From assembly GCF_015550425.1 (NCBI RefSeq), contig NZ_JADNAT010000004.1, positions 62,001-126,000 of the forward strand: DNA of 64,000 nucleotides, read 5' to 3'. Below are positions 1-8,564 of the stretch, in pieces (within the stretch, counting starts at the first letter, position 1; each line of letters starts with the position of its first letter). The stretch is from Clostridium sp. 1001275B_160808_H3 (GTDB lineage: Bacteria > Bacillota > Clostridia > Clostridiales > Clostridiaceae). A model generated the notes under the pieces. It was not told where the DNA came from, searched no databases, and saw only the letters and a list, made by a program, of their open reading frames with translations. The position numbers and the translations under genes were made by a program.

Positions 1-599
1 TGGAGGAGCCAATAGTTAAGGCAAGTATAATAGCACCTTCTGACTATGTTGGAGCTGTAATGGAATTATGTCAAGAAAGAAGAGGAACCTTTATTGACAT
101 GCAATATTTAGAGGAAACAAGAGTTTCTATAAATTATGATATTCCATTAAATGAAATAGTATATGATTTCTTTGATACATTAAAATCTAGAACAAGAGGA
201 TATGCATCATTAGATTATGAATTTAAGGGATATACTCAAACTGAGCTAGTTAAGCTTGATATAATGTTAAATGGAGATGTTGTAGATGCTTTATCTATGA
301 TAGTACCAAGAGAAAAAGCTTACGAAAAAGGAAGAGGAATTGCTGAAAAGCTAAAAGAAATAATTCCTAGACAAATGTTTGAAGTTCCAATTCAAGCAGC
401 AGTTGGTTCAAAGATAATAGCAAGAGAAACAGTTAAGGCTATGAGAAAAGACGTTCTTGCTAAATGTTATGGTGGAGATATATCAAGAAAGAAGAAGCTG
501 TTAGAAAAGCAAAAAGAAGGAAAGAAGAGAATGAGACAAGTGGGATCAGTTGAAATACCACAAGAAGCATTCATGGCAGTTCTTAAAGTAGATAAATAA
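1..599 (+). CDS. lepA: Elongation factor 4 (LepA), 3' part
   Basis: The frame is open from base 3 and ends at the TAA at 597-599, giving about 198 C-terminal residues of a family whose members are near 600 residues; the GTPase domain lies outside the window. LepA is a ribosome-associated translational GTPase thought to help stalled or mispositioned ribosomes. The visible part opens with the EF-G-like block [18 protein letters not shown] and ends with the LepA-specific C-terminal domain, including [17 protein letters not shown] and the basic run [15 protein letters not shown]. The internal ATG at 60 is not the true start. In many clostridia lepA directly precedes hemW, as it would here without the patatin gene and the small ORF. 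Confidence 0.96.
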   Translation, partial: EEPIVKASIIAPSDYVGAVMELCQERRGTFIDMQYLEETRVSINYDIPLNEIVYDFFDTLKSRTRGYASLDYEFKGYTQTELVKLDIMLNGDVVDALSMIVPREKAYEKGRGIAEKLKEIIPRQMFEVPIQAAVGSKIIARETVKAMRKDVLAKCYGGDISRKKKLLEKQKEGKKRMRQVGSVEIPQEAFMAVLKVDK

Positions 600-610
600 A
601 TTTAAATATC

Positions 611-650
611 AAAAAGGCTAAGTTTCATAAGGAGACTTAGCCTTTTTGAT
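611..650 (+). terminator. Rho-independent terminator of lepA
   Basis: A 13-bp perfect stem (611-623 with 635-647) encloses an 11-nt loop just after the lepA stop, and the right arm ends in five T. It may also serve the convergent minus-strand gene at 724. Confidence 0.85.
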
Positions 651-723
651 AGATAACTGTAAGAGTAAGGTGGTAATATTATAGTTTATTATATTCAAGT
701 TTATCTAAAATTGTGAATGCGAA

Positions 724-1635
724 TTATTTTAAATAAATGTTTTCGATGTAATTGTATAAAGATGATAAGTCATAGGTATCAGCTACTAACTTTAAATAAG
801 GAATAAATTTATAATCATCCATTTCAATAAACTTAGATATTTTTGGATTTATTCTAAAATATTTAGATTTTAGAATTTCTTTGCAGTACATGTCTTCTAA
901 ATCTGACATCCCATCCATTAAAAGAGCTAATAATGGGGATTTCATTTTAGCTAATGGGTGGAATGACCATTGAAATATTCCCCATTTTTCCGTTTTGCCA
1001 TTGATTTTTTCAGGACTATCACCAGTACCTATTGAAAGTAGTCTTATTTGGTCTAGGCTATAAGAGGGGCCAAGAGAGGCCAAAGCAGTTAATAATGAAA
1101 TAGCAGTAGGAGAATTAGCAATAACGCCACCATCTATAAAACCCTTATATGATGGAAAGTATGTAGGAGCAGCTGAACTTGATAAAATAGTATCTTTTAC
1201 ACTAAAATCACATGTTGAATTTTTAGATAAATTATTAAAAAATACTGGTTCCCAAGAATTTCCGGTTAATCCCTTTACATGAAATGCAGGAATAAAAATA
1301 AATTTTTTTAAGTCTCCAATTTTTAGATTATCATCGAAATAATTCGAGATAATATTCTTTAAATTAATATTATTAAACTTCGGACGAAATAGATTAAAAT
1401 GAGAGGGAGAAAAAATTTTTTTTGCAGTAGGATTACTATATAAATTATTTATTTCATTAATAGAAACCTCTGTTGCTAATAAGGAAGCAATTATTGAACC
1501 AGTTGAAGTACCAGTAAATAAGTCAACTTTATCTAAAAAGTTTGGATATTTACAACAAATTCTACTTAAAATTTCTACACTTAAGGCACCCTTAATTCCA
1601 CCACCATCAAAGGCGAGTATTTTAAATGTTTTCAA
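724..1635 (-). CDS. Patatin-like phospholipase
   Basis: This is a patatin-family acyl hydrolase of about 303 residues, expected to cleave acyl chains from phospholipids or other lipids with a Ser-Asp dyad. The oxyanion-hole motif DGGGIKG lies near residues 10-16, the nucleophile motif GTSTG near 42-46 (Ser about 44), and the catalytic Asp in DGG near 168. There is no signal peptide or membrane segment, so it should be cytosolic. An ATG at 1644 directly abuts the AAGGAG ribosome binding site, leaving no spacing; the TTG three codons later has 9 nt and is the better start. It stands alone between lepA and a small ORF, on the opposite strand to its neighbours. No CD-NTase or other defence gene lies beside it, so a phage-defence role is not supported. 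Confidence 0.85.
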   Translation of the reverse strand: MKTFKILAFDGGGIKGALSVEILSRICCKYPNFLDKVDLFTGTSTGSIIASLLATEVSINEINNLYSNPTAKKIFSPSHFNLFRPKFNNINLKNIISNYFDDNLKIGDLKKFIFIPAFHVKGLTGNSWEPVFFNNLSKNSTCDFSVKDTILSSSAAPTYFPSYKGFIDGGVIANSPTAISLLTALASLGPSYSLDQIRLLSIGTGDSPEKINGKTEKWGIFQWSFHPLAKMKSPLLALLMDGMSDLEDMYCKEILKSKYFRINPKISKFIEMDDYKFIPYLKLVADTYDLSSLYNYIENIYLK

Positions 1636-1853
1636 AATAAACATCTCCTTATATAAACTATTTTTAGTGGTAATCTATAAATAATATATTCAACAAAAGA
1701 GTTATTGATATATAAAGTAAAATAAAAATTTAATATTTAACTAAAGTATAAGTAGTCATTAAAATTTAGCTGTTTAACAAATATATTAGTAATTAAAGTT
1801 AATAAAGGAAAATATACTTAAATTGTATAAAATATTTAAGTGGGGTGTATATT

Positions 1854-2123
1854 ATGTTAGAGGCAAAATTGAGAGACGTGAATAAGAAGGGAAAGGTATT
1901 AAGAAATTTAGGTTTAGTAACTGGAACTATTAAAAGAAAAAATGGAGAAATATCATTAATATCAATGGTTGGTTATAAATTAGAAACATATATTTCAAGA
2001 AATGGATTAAAAACAAGAATGAAAATAAATTTTGAAGGTGATATAATTGACACAATTATTGAAAGAGCTCAGAAGGATGTAGTGTTACACAATATTATTA
2101 ATATAGATCTTATAGAAGTATAA
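1854..2123 (+). CDS. Small protein resembling ribosomal protein L25 (Ctc) core domain
   Basis: An 89-residue protein. The start is the ATG at 1854, 8 nt after GGGG; a GTG at 1845 overlaps that ribosome binding site and is unlikely. I read its layout as that of the single-domain L25/Ctc fold: a basic start (AKLRDVNKKGKVLRNLG), a central GEISLISM strand, and an ending (AQKDVVLHNIINIDLIEV) like the family's Q-R-D-P...ILHVDF pattern. The glycine-rich YGGG-type loop usual in L25 is missing, so rRNA binding is uncertain. It may be a divergent paralogue. The family call is by eye and could be wrong. It stands alone, with its own terminator and a preceding AT-rich spacer. Confidence 0.5.
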   Translation: MLEAKLRDVNKKGKVLRNLGLVTGTIKRKNGEISLISMVGYKLETYISRNGLKTRMKINFEGDIIDTIIERAQKDVVLHNIINIDLIEV

Positions 2124-2170
2124 AAATAGGAGAATAAATTATATTATATAATTTATTCTCCTATTTTTAT
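2122..2170 (+). terminator. Terminator after the L25-like gene
   Basis: A perfect 18-bp stem (2122-2139 pairing with 2151-2168) ends in a T-rich tract. The left arm overlaps the stop codon. Confidence 0.85.
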
Positions 2171-2243
2171 CTTTTCATTTTAATGCATTTCTGTATAATA
2201 GCAATAAAGAGAAATTTAAATGATAGAAAGAGTGATTATAGAA

Positions 2244-3377
2244 ATGAAAAATTTAAAAGAAGTAGCACTTTATATACATATACCATTTTGCAAGCAAAAA
2301 TGTTTTTATTGTGATTTCCCATCTTATGCCTCATTAGATCATCTTAAAGATGATTATGTGGATGCGTTATGTAAGGAGATAGAAGAAAAAGTAATAGATT
2401 ATAAAATTAAAAGCATATTTATAGGTGGAGGAACTCCATCATATTTAGAGACTAATCAAATATATAAATTATTGAAAACTATAAGTAAACTTAATTTAAC
2501 AGAAAATATGGAATTTACAATGGAATGTAATCCTGGAGCCTTGGAAAAAGAGAAATTAGAAACTATGCTAAGAGGTGGAGTAAATAGAATAAGCATGGGA
2601 CTTCAAGCAGTACAAAATTCACTTTTAAAAGATATAGGAAGAATACATAGTTTTAAGCAATTTGAAGAAAATTTCAATTTAGCTAGGGAGGTTGGATTTA
2701 AAAATATAAATGTTGATTTGATGTTTGGATTACCAAATCAAAAAGTAGATGAATGGAAAGAATCTTTAGAAGTAATTGCAAAGTTAAATCCAGAGCATAT
2801 TTCTGCTTATAGCCTAATAATAGAGGAAGGAACGGCATTTTATAAATTATGGGAAAGAAATAAACTAATATTACCGTCAGAAGATGAAGAAAGAGAGATG
2901 TATTCAATTACTAAGGAAATACTTAAGGAGCATGGATACGAGCAGTATGAAATATCTAATTATGCGAAATCAGGATATGAATGCTATCATAATAAGGTTT
3001 ATTGGCAATGTGATGATTATTTAGGAGTTGGATCTGCTTCAAGTTCGTTTATTGATGGTAAAAGAATAAAAAATATAGAAAATGTGAAACTCTATATAGA
3101 AAAAATTAATAATAATGAAAGTATTATAGAAGAAATAATTAAAAACTCTAAAGAAGATAATATAGAAGAGTTTATATTTATGGGACTTAGAATGAATAAG
3201 GGGATAAGCCTTAATGAATTCAAAAAAAGATTTGGAATAGATATAAATAGTATATATAAAGATATTATAGAGAAAAATATAAATAAAAAATTACTCGTAT
3301 TAGAAAAAGATAATTTAAGGTTAACTGACAAGGGAATTGAGTTATCTAATTTAGTTATGAGTGACTTCATACTGTAA
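2244..3377 (+). CDS. hemW: Radical SAM heme chaperone HemW
   Basis: HemW binds heme and a 4Fe-4S cluster and is thought to insert heme into respiratory enzymes; it is related to, but distinct from, oxygen-independent coproporphyrinogen oxidase HemN. The radical SAM motif CKQKCFYC follows the LYIHIPF signature near the N-terminus, and GGGTPSYL and NVDLMFGLPNQ follow in family order. About 377 residues is a normal length. I chose the ATG at 2244 because family members usually begin a few residues before LYIHIPF; an ATG at 2220 in the same frame adds eight residues and neither has a strong ribosome binding site. It precedes hrcA, the usual clostridial order. Confidence 0.92.
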   Translation: MKNLKEVALYIHIPFCKQKCFYCDFPSYASLDHLKDDYVDALCKEIEEKVIDYKIKSIFIGGGTPSYLETNQIYKLLKTISKLNLTENMEFTMECNPGALEKEKLETMLRGGVNRISMGLQAVQNSLLKDIGRIHSFKQFEENFNLAREVGFKNINVDLMFGLPNQKVDEWKESLEVIAKLNPEHISAYSLIIEEGTAFYKLWERNKLILPSEDEEREMYSITKEILKEHGYEQYEISNYAKSGYECYHNKVYWQCDDYLGVGSASSSFIDGKRIKNIENVKLYIEKINNNESIIEEIIKNSKEDNIEEFIFMGLRMNKGISLNEFKKRFGIDINSIYKDIIEKNINKKLLVLEKDNLRLTDKGIELSNLVMSDFIL

Positions 3378-3480
3378 AATGTGGTACGTAGAAAACGAGA
3401 GCGTGTTTTAGAAAACAAAAGAAAAATAAAAATAAATTAATAAAATTAAATGAGATTATTTAATTTATCAGTTATTCCAA

Positions 3481-3509
3481 TTGACAAAAAAGGTAATAAG
3501 GAATATATT
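3481..3509 (+). promoter_or_regulatory. Sigma-A promoter of the hrcA-grpE-dnaK-dnaJ operon
   Basis: TTGACA at 3481-3486 and TATATT at 3504-3509 are separated by exactly 17 nt. The expected start of transcription, near 3516, lies just before the CIRCE operator. Confidence 0.85.
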
Positions 3510-3522
3510 GATATTGTAGTCA

Positions 3523-3549
3523 TTAGCACTCGACGATAATGAGTGCTAA
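3523..3549 (+). promoter_or_regulatory. CIRCE operator (HrcA binding site)
   Basis: The sequence is a perfect match to the CIRCE consensus TTAGCACTC-N9-GAGTGCTAA, placed between the predicted transcription start and hrcA. HrcA bound here would repress its own operon, with GroEL helping HrcA fold in the known mechanism. No other copy was noticed in the window. Confidence 0.97.
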
Positions 3550-3566
3550 CAGATAGAGGTGATGTA

Positions 3567-4598
3567 ATGGCTATTGATGAAAGAAAAATAAAAATACTTC
3601 AGGCTATCATTAATGACTATATCATGACAGGGGAACCAGTAGGTTCAAGAACAATAGCTAAGAAATATGATTTAGGAGTTGGATCAGCAACAATAAGAAA
3701 TGAAATGGCTGATCTAGAGGAAATGGGTTATCTAGAACAACCACATACATCCGCAGGTAGAATACCTTCTAATAAAGGATATAGGCTATATGTAGATAAG
3801 TTAATGGAAACTGGAAGATTAACTCGAGAAGAGGAACTCAAAATAAGGGAGTACATTATAAATTCAGCAATGTATGAGGTTGATAAGATAGTAAAGCAAG
3901 CTTGTTCATTGTTATCAGAGCTTACTAATTTAACGACTGTAGTACAGACTCCATCTGTGAGAAGTAGCTATATAAGATCTATTCAATTGCTCGCTATTGA
4001 TAGTCATAATTTGGTTTCAGTAATAGTAGCAGATAGTGGAATTATTAAGAATCATAGAATAAGAGTAAACAATATGCCAAAGCCTGAAACTATTCAAATG
4101 ATAAATGAAGTCTTAAATATGAGGCTAAGAAATTTAACGATTGAAGAAATTAACTTGGAAGTAATTAATAAGCTCAAAGTAGAATTAAATGGCTATGATG
4201 AACTATTTAATGGAATATTACCAGCTCTATATGAAACATTAAAAGAAGCTAACAATACAGAAGTGTTTGTTGAAGGTGCTACAAATATTTTTAATTATCC
4301 TGAGTATAATAATATCGAAAAGGCTAAGGAAATTCTTTCTTTAATTAATGATAAGGACAATTTGATAGATTTGATAGAACCTAGTAGTGATATAACCATA
4401 AAAATAGGCGATGAAAATTATTTTCCAGAGGCTAAGGAGTGCTCAATTATATCGGCGGAATATTCATTAGATGGAAGACCGATTGGTAAGATTGGATTAA
4501 TTGGACCAAAGAGGATAAATTACTCTAAGGTTATAGCTATTATGGGGCAAGTTATGAAGGAGTTAAATAAGAGCTTAAGAAATCAAATTATAGAATAA
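3567..4598 (+). CDS. hrcA: Heat-inducible transcription repressor HrcA
   Basis: This repressor binds CIRCE and controls class I heat-shock genes. The 343-residue length is typical. The N-terminal winged helix includes [32 protein letters not shown], followed by the [18 protein letters not shown] block that marks the family, and the C-terminus has the [14 protein letters not shown] ending. The ATG at 3567 follows a GAGGTG ribosome binding site. An in-frame GTG at 3543 falls inside the CIRCE operator and is not credible. It is first in the operon, 18 nt before grpE, and is expected to be autoregulated through the operator just upstream. Confidence 0.97.
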   Translation: MAIDERKIKILQAIINDYIMTGEPVGSRTIAKKYDLGVGSATIRNEMADLEEMGYLEQPHTSAGRIPSNKGYRLYVDKLMETGRLTREEELKIREYIINSAMYEVDKIVKQACSLLSELTNLTTVVQTPSVRSSYIRSIQLLAIDSHNLVSVIVADSGIIKNHRIRVNNMPKPETIQMINEVLNMRLRNLTIEEINLEVINKLKVELNGYDELFNGILPALYETLKEANNTEVFVEGATNIFNYPEYNNIEKAKEILSLINDKDNLIDLIEPSSDITIKIGDENYFPEAKECSIISAEYSLDGRPIGKIGLIGPKRINYSKVIAIMGQVMKELNKSLRNQIIE

Positions 4599-4616
4599 AA
4601 GAGATGAGGTGTTGTT

Positions 4617-5228
4617 GTGGAAGATAACAAAGAAGTAATAGAAGACTTAGAAGAAACAATTGAAGCAGAAAATGTTGAAGATATAAATTCTACTACAGAA
4701 GAAGTAGAACAAGAAACAGATCAATCTTCAGATGATATAGTTGAAGAAAATAATGATAAGGAAAATGATCTAGATATTATGAGAAAATTAAAAGATGAAA
4801 ATAAGAAGCTAAATAATGAAGTTGAAGCTTTGAAAGAAAGATTACTTAGAATATCAGCAGAATATGACAATTACAGAAAAAGAACAACTAAAGAAAAAGA
4901 AGGCATTTATACAGATGCATGTACAGATGTATTAAAAGAAATGATACCAGTACTAGATACATTAGAAAGAGCAATAGCTGTTGAAGGAAGTGTGGAAGAC
5001 TTTAAAAAAGGAATAGACATGACTATAAAAGGATTTAAAGGCTCTTTTGAAAAATTAGGAGTTGAAGAAATAGATGCAACTGGTGAATTTGATCCAAATC
5101 TTCATCAAGCAGTCATGCACGTTCAAGATGAATCACTTGGTACTAACTCAGTAGTTGAAGTATTCCAAAAGGGATATAAAAGAGGCGAAAAGATAATTAG
5201 ACATACAATGGTAAAAGTAGCTAATTAA
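4617..5228 (+). CDS. grpE: Nucleotide exchange factor GrpE
   Basis: GrpE releases ADP from DnaK in the Hsp70 cycle. The 203-residue protein has a long acidic, probably disordered N-terminus (residues 1-50), then the coiled-coil segment (LKDENKKLNNEVEALKERLLRISAEYDNYRKRT), then the beta-rich head with FDPNLHQAVMHV near 160-171, the DnaK-contacting region. Translation starts at GTG 4617, six nt after a GAGGT ribosome binding site. It is the second gene of the CIRCE operon and lies 56 nt before dnaK. Confidence 0.97.
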   Translation: MEDNKEVIEDLEETIEAENVEDINSTTEEVEQETDQSSDDIVEENNDKENDLDIMRKLKDENKKLNNEVEALKERLLRISAEYDNYRKRTTKEKEGIYTDACTDVLKEMIPVLDTLERAIAVEGSVEDFKKGIDMTIKGFKGSFEKLGVEEIDATGEFDPNLHQAVMHVQDESLGTNSVVEVFQKGYKRGEKIIRHTMVKVAN

Positions 5229-5284
5229 TTATTGATATTAACTAAACTTATATTAAAAAGATAGTTTTTAGGAGGAAATATATT

Positions 5285-7141
5285 ATGGGAAAAATAATAG
5301 GAATTGATTTAGGAACAACTAACTCATGTGTAGCTGTTATGGAAGGTGGAGAACCAGTAGTAATCAGCAATTCAGAAGGGGCAAGAACTACTCCTTCAGT
5401 AGTTTCATTCCAAGCAAATGGAGAAAGATTAGTAGGGCAAGTAGCTAAAAGACAAGCGATTACAAACCCAGATAAAACAATAATATCAATAAAGAGACAT
5501 ATGGGTACAAATTATAAAGTTAATATAGATGGTAAAGATCATTCACCACAAGAAATATCAGCAATGGTACTTCAAAAAATAAAGGCTGATGCAGAAGCTT
5601 ATTTAGGTGAATCAGTAACTCAAGCAGTTATAACAGTTCCTGCATATTTTAATGATTCAGAAAGACAAGCGACTAAAGATGCTGGTAAAATAGCTGGATT
5701 AGAAGTATTAAGAATAATAAATGAACCTACAGCTGCAGCTTTAGCTTATGGTTTAGATAAAATGGATACAAACCAAAAAATCTTTGTTTATGACTTAGGT
5801 GGTGGTACATTCGACGTATCTATCCTAGAACTTGGTGATGGAGTATTCGAAGTTTTATCAACAAATGGAGATACTAAATTAGGTGGAGATGACTTTGACC
5901 AAAGAATAATGGATCATATAGCTGAAACATTTAAAGCTGAAAATGGAATAGATTTAAGAAATGATAAAATGGCACTTCAAAGATTAAAAGAAGCTGCTGA
6001 AAAAGCTAAGATTGAATTATCATCATCAATGCAAACAAACATTAACTTACCATTTATAACAGCTGATGCAACAGGTCCAAAGCATATTGATATGAACTTA
6101 ACTAGAGCTAAATTCAATGAAATTACACATGATTTAGTTCAAAGATCAATTGAGCCAATGAAGAAAGCTTTATCAGATGCTAACCTTTCATTAAGCGACA
6201 TCAATAAAGTAATATTAGTTGGTGGATCAACAAGAATTCCAGCTGTTGTAGAAGCAGTTAAAAACTTTACAGGAAAAGAACCTTCAAAGGGAGTAAACCC
6301 AGATGAATGTGTTGCAGTTGGAGCAGCTATTCAAGCAGGTGTATTAACTGGAGAAGTTAAAGATGTATTATTACTAGATGTTACTCCATTAACATTAGGA
6401 ATTGAAACATTAGGCGGAGTTGCTACACCACTTATTGAAAGAAATACTACAATTCCAGCTAAGAAGAGTCAAACATTCTCAACTGCAGCAGATGGTCAAA
6501 CATCAGTTGAAATTCACGTGGTTCAAGGTGAAAGACAAATGGCAGCTGACAATAAGACTTTAGGTAGATTTACATTATCAGGTATTGCACCAGCTCCAAG
6601 AGGAATTCCTCAAATTGAAGTTACATTTGATATAGATGCAAATGGATTAGTTAAAGTGTCAGCAGTTGATAAGGCAACTAATAAAGAAGCTAATATAACT
6701 ATTACAGCTTCAACTAACTTAAGCGAATCTGAAGTAGAAGCAGCAGTAAAAGAAGCAGAAAGATTTGCTGAAGAAGATAAGAAGAGAAAAGAAAAAATAG
6801 AAGTTAAGAATAATGCAGATCAAGTTGCATATCAAACAACTAAAACTTTAGAAGAACTTGGTGATAAGGTAACAGCTGACGATAAAGCTAAGATCGAAGC
6901 TAAACTTGATGAATTAAATAAAGTTAAAGATGGCGAAGATTTAGAAGCTATCAAGAAAGCAATGGATGAATTAAATCAAGAATTCTATGCAATATCATCT
7001 AAGATATATGCTGATGCTAATGCAAATGGTGCAGCAGGAGCAGGATTTGATCCAAACAACATGGGAGGAGCAGGTGCAAGCCAAACTCCACACGATGATA
7101 ATGTTGTAGATGCAGATTTTGAAGTTAAAGAAGATAAATAA
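5285..7141 (+). CDS. dnaK: Molecular chaperone DnaK (Hsp70)
   Basis: ATP-driven chaperone that binds exposed hydrophobic segments with DnaJ and GrpE. The 618-residue protein begins with the phosphate-1 loop [15 protein letters not shown]. Other Hsp70 marks are [17 protein letters not shown], the [12 protein letters not shown] signature, [12 protein letters not shown], the linker [16 protein letters not shown], and the substrate-binding domain and helical lid. The C-terminal tail is rich in Ala, Gly and Asn and ends in [10 protein letters not shown], close to the usual EEVD-like bacterial ending. A strong AGGAGGA ribosome binding site lies at 5270-5276. Confidence 0.99.
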   Translation: MGKIIGIDLGTTNSCVAVMEGGEPVVISNSEGARTTPSVVSFQANGERLVGQVAKRQAITNPDKTIISIKRHMGTNYKVNIDGKDHSPQEISAMVLQKIKADAEAYLGESVTQAVITVPAYFNDSERQATKDAGKIAGLEVLRIINEPTAAALAYGLDKMDTNQKIFVYDLGGGTFDVSILELGDGVFEVLSTNGDTKLGGDDFDQRIMDHIAETFKAENGIDLRNDKMALQRLKEAAEKAKIELSSSMQTNINLPFITADATGPKHIDMNLTRAKFNEITHDLVQRSIEPMKKALSDANLSLSDINKVILVGGSTRIPAVVEAVKNFTGKEPSKGVNPDECVAVGAAIQAGVLTGEVKDVLLLDVTPLTLGIETLGGVATPLIERNTTIPAKKSQTFSTAADGQTSVEIHVVQGERQMAADNKTLGRFTLSGIAPAPRGIPQIEVTFDIDANGLVKVSAVDKATNKEANITITASTNLSESEVEAAVKEAERFAEEDKKRKEKIEVKNNADQVAYQTTKTLEELGDKVTADDKAKIEAKLDELNKVKDGEDLEAIKKAMDELNQEFYAISSKIYADANANGAAGAGFDPNNMGGAGASQTPHDDNVVDADFEVKEDK

Positions 7142-7161
7142 TACTTTGAGACAATAAATAG

Positions 7162-7190
7162 TTGTAACCTATTAGTCTAATAGATATAAT
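7162..7190 (+). promoter_or_regulatory. Possible internal promoter before dnaJ
   Basis: TTGTAA (7162-7167) and TATAAT (7185-7190) are 17 nt apart. The predicted start falls on the left arm of the hairpin at 7196. The -10 is perfect but the -35 is weak, and the region is AT-rich, so this is tentative. Confidence 0.35.
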
Positions 7191-7195
7191 ATATG

Positions 7196-7224
7196 AGGGA
7201 AGGCAAGAGTCGTCTTCCCTTTTA
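7196..7224 (+). terminator. dnaK-dnaJ intercistronic hairpin
   Basis: AGGGAAG (7196-7202) pairs perfectly with CTTCCCT (7214-7220) and is followed by TTTAT. It looks like a weak terminator or an mRNA processing and stability element that could lower dnaJ output relative to dnaK. Confidence 0.55.
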
Positions 7225-7252
7225 TAAAGTAAAAAAATGGTGGTGAAAATAG

Positions 7253-8383
7253 ATGGCAAATAAAGACTATTATGCATCCCTTGGGCTTGAAAAGGGAGCT
7301 TCAGATGAAGAAATAAAAAAGGCCTTTAGAAAGCTAGCTATAAAATATCATCCTGATAAAAACCAAGGAGACAAAGAAGCAGAGGATAAGTTTAAAGAAA
7401 TAAATGAAGCTTATCAAGTGCTTTCAGATCCTGAGAAAAAAGCAAGATATGATCAGTTTGGAACGGCTGATTTTGATGGAAGTGGATTTGGATCAGGTGG
7501 ATTTGGTGGCTTTGACTTCTCAGATATGGGAGGTTTTGGAGATATATTTGATAGCTTCTTTGGTGGTGGCGGCGGTGGCAGCAGAAGACGAAATGGACCA
7601 CAAAGAGGTGCTGATTTAGAATATACAGTTAATTTAACGTTTGAAGAGGCAATATTTGGAGTAGAAAAGGAAATTTCTATAAATAGAAGTGAAACTTGTG
7701 ATTCATGTAAAGGTAGTGGAGCTAAAGCTGGAACTTCAGCAAAGACTTGTCCAACATGTAATGGGCAAGGTCAAGTAAGAGTACAAAGACAAACACCTTT
7801 AGGAAGTTTTGTTAGTACTTCAACATGTAATACATGTGGTGGTAGTGGTAAAGTAATAGATGAACCATGTAATACATGTCATGGAAAAGGAAATGTTAGA
7901 AAGAATAGAAAAATAACTGTTAATATTCCAGCTGGAGTAGATACAGGAAATGTTATGCCGCTTAGAGGACAAGGAGATCATGGAACTAATGATGGCACTC
8001 CAGGAGATTTATATGTAAGAATAAATGTTGCTCCATCTAAGAAATTTACAAGAAAGGGAACTGATATATATATAGATACTCATATATCTATGGGAAAAGC
8101 AGCATTAGGAACTGAAATAACTGTTGCAACTGTGGATGGAGATGTAAAATATACAATCCCAGCAGGAACACAATCAGGTACTTTATTTAGATTAAAAGGA
8201 AAAGGTGTTCCAAGAGTAAATTCATCAGGTAGAGGAGATCAATACGTTAAGGTAATTGTTGATATCCCTAAGAACCTAAATGACAAGCAAAAAGATGCGT
8301 TAAAGGCATTTATGGAAGCATGTGGAGAAAATGTTGGTGATGTAACTCCTCATAAAAAAGGACTTAAAGATTTATTTAAATAA
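7253..8383 (+). CDS. dnaJ: Chaperone protein DnaJ (Hsp40)
   Basis: DnaJ stimulates the DnaK ATPase and delivers substrates. The 376-residue protein has the full type I layout. The J domain (about 1-70) carries HPD in [11 protein letters not shown] Gly/Phe-rich linker follows (about 75-115), then the zinc region with four CxxCxGxG repeats ([32 protein letters not shown]), and then the C-terminal substrate-binding domains. The ATG at 7253 follows GGTGGTG. It is the last gene of the heat-shock operon and has its own terminator. Confidence 0.98.
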   Translation: MANKDYYASLGLEKGASDEEIKKAFRKLAIKYHPDKNQGDKEAEDKFKEINEAYQVLSDPEKKARYDQFGTADFDGSGFGSGGFGGFDFSDMGGFGDIFDSFFGGGGGGSRRRNGPQRGADLEYTVNLTFEEAIFGVEKEISINRSETCDSCKGSGAKAGTSAKTCPTCNGQGQVRVQRQTPLGSFVSTSTCNTCGGSGKVIDEPCNTCHGKGNVRKNRKITVNIPAGVDTGNVMPLRGQGDHGTNDGTPGDLYVRINVAPSKKFTRKGTDIYIDTHISMGKAALGTEITVATVDGDVKYTIPAGTQSGTLFRLKGKGVPRVNSSGRGDQYVKVIVDIPKNLNDKQKDALKAFMEACGENVGDVTPHKKGLKDLFK

Positions 8384-8412
8384 AAGGATTAGCGTGATGC
8401 TAATCTTTTTTT
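8384..8412 (+). terminator. Terminator of the heat-shock operon
   Basis: GATTAGC pairs with GCTAATC around a 5-nt loop and is followed by eight T, directly after the dnaJ stop. Confidence 0.88.
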
Positions 8413-8472
8413 ATAAAATCTATAATATATGCACACAATACTAAAAGTGATATACTTACATTATAAGTTTTC

Positions 8473-8489
8473 CCTATCATTACTATAGG
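8473..8489 (+). promoter_or_regulatory. Palindrome upstream of the sulfite/nitrite reductase
   Basis: CCTAT-N7-ATAGG lies about 75 nt upstream of the reductase start and about 33 nt before a TATAAT at 8522-8527. The arms extend to TTCC...GGAA if one bulged base is allowed. It could be an operator, but no regulator can be named from the sequence. Confidence 0.3.
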
Positions 8490-8564
8490 AATATCTAATA
8501 AATGCAGATTATATTTAGTGATATAATTAACAATAGTATGAATTTAATAAAGAGGTGGTAAAAA

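Noticed and set aside
724..1635. CBASS-type phage defence locus around the patatin gene
   Set aside because: No CD-NTase, E2-like, HORMA or other effector-linked gene lies beside it; the patatin alone is not enough.
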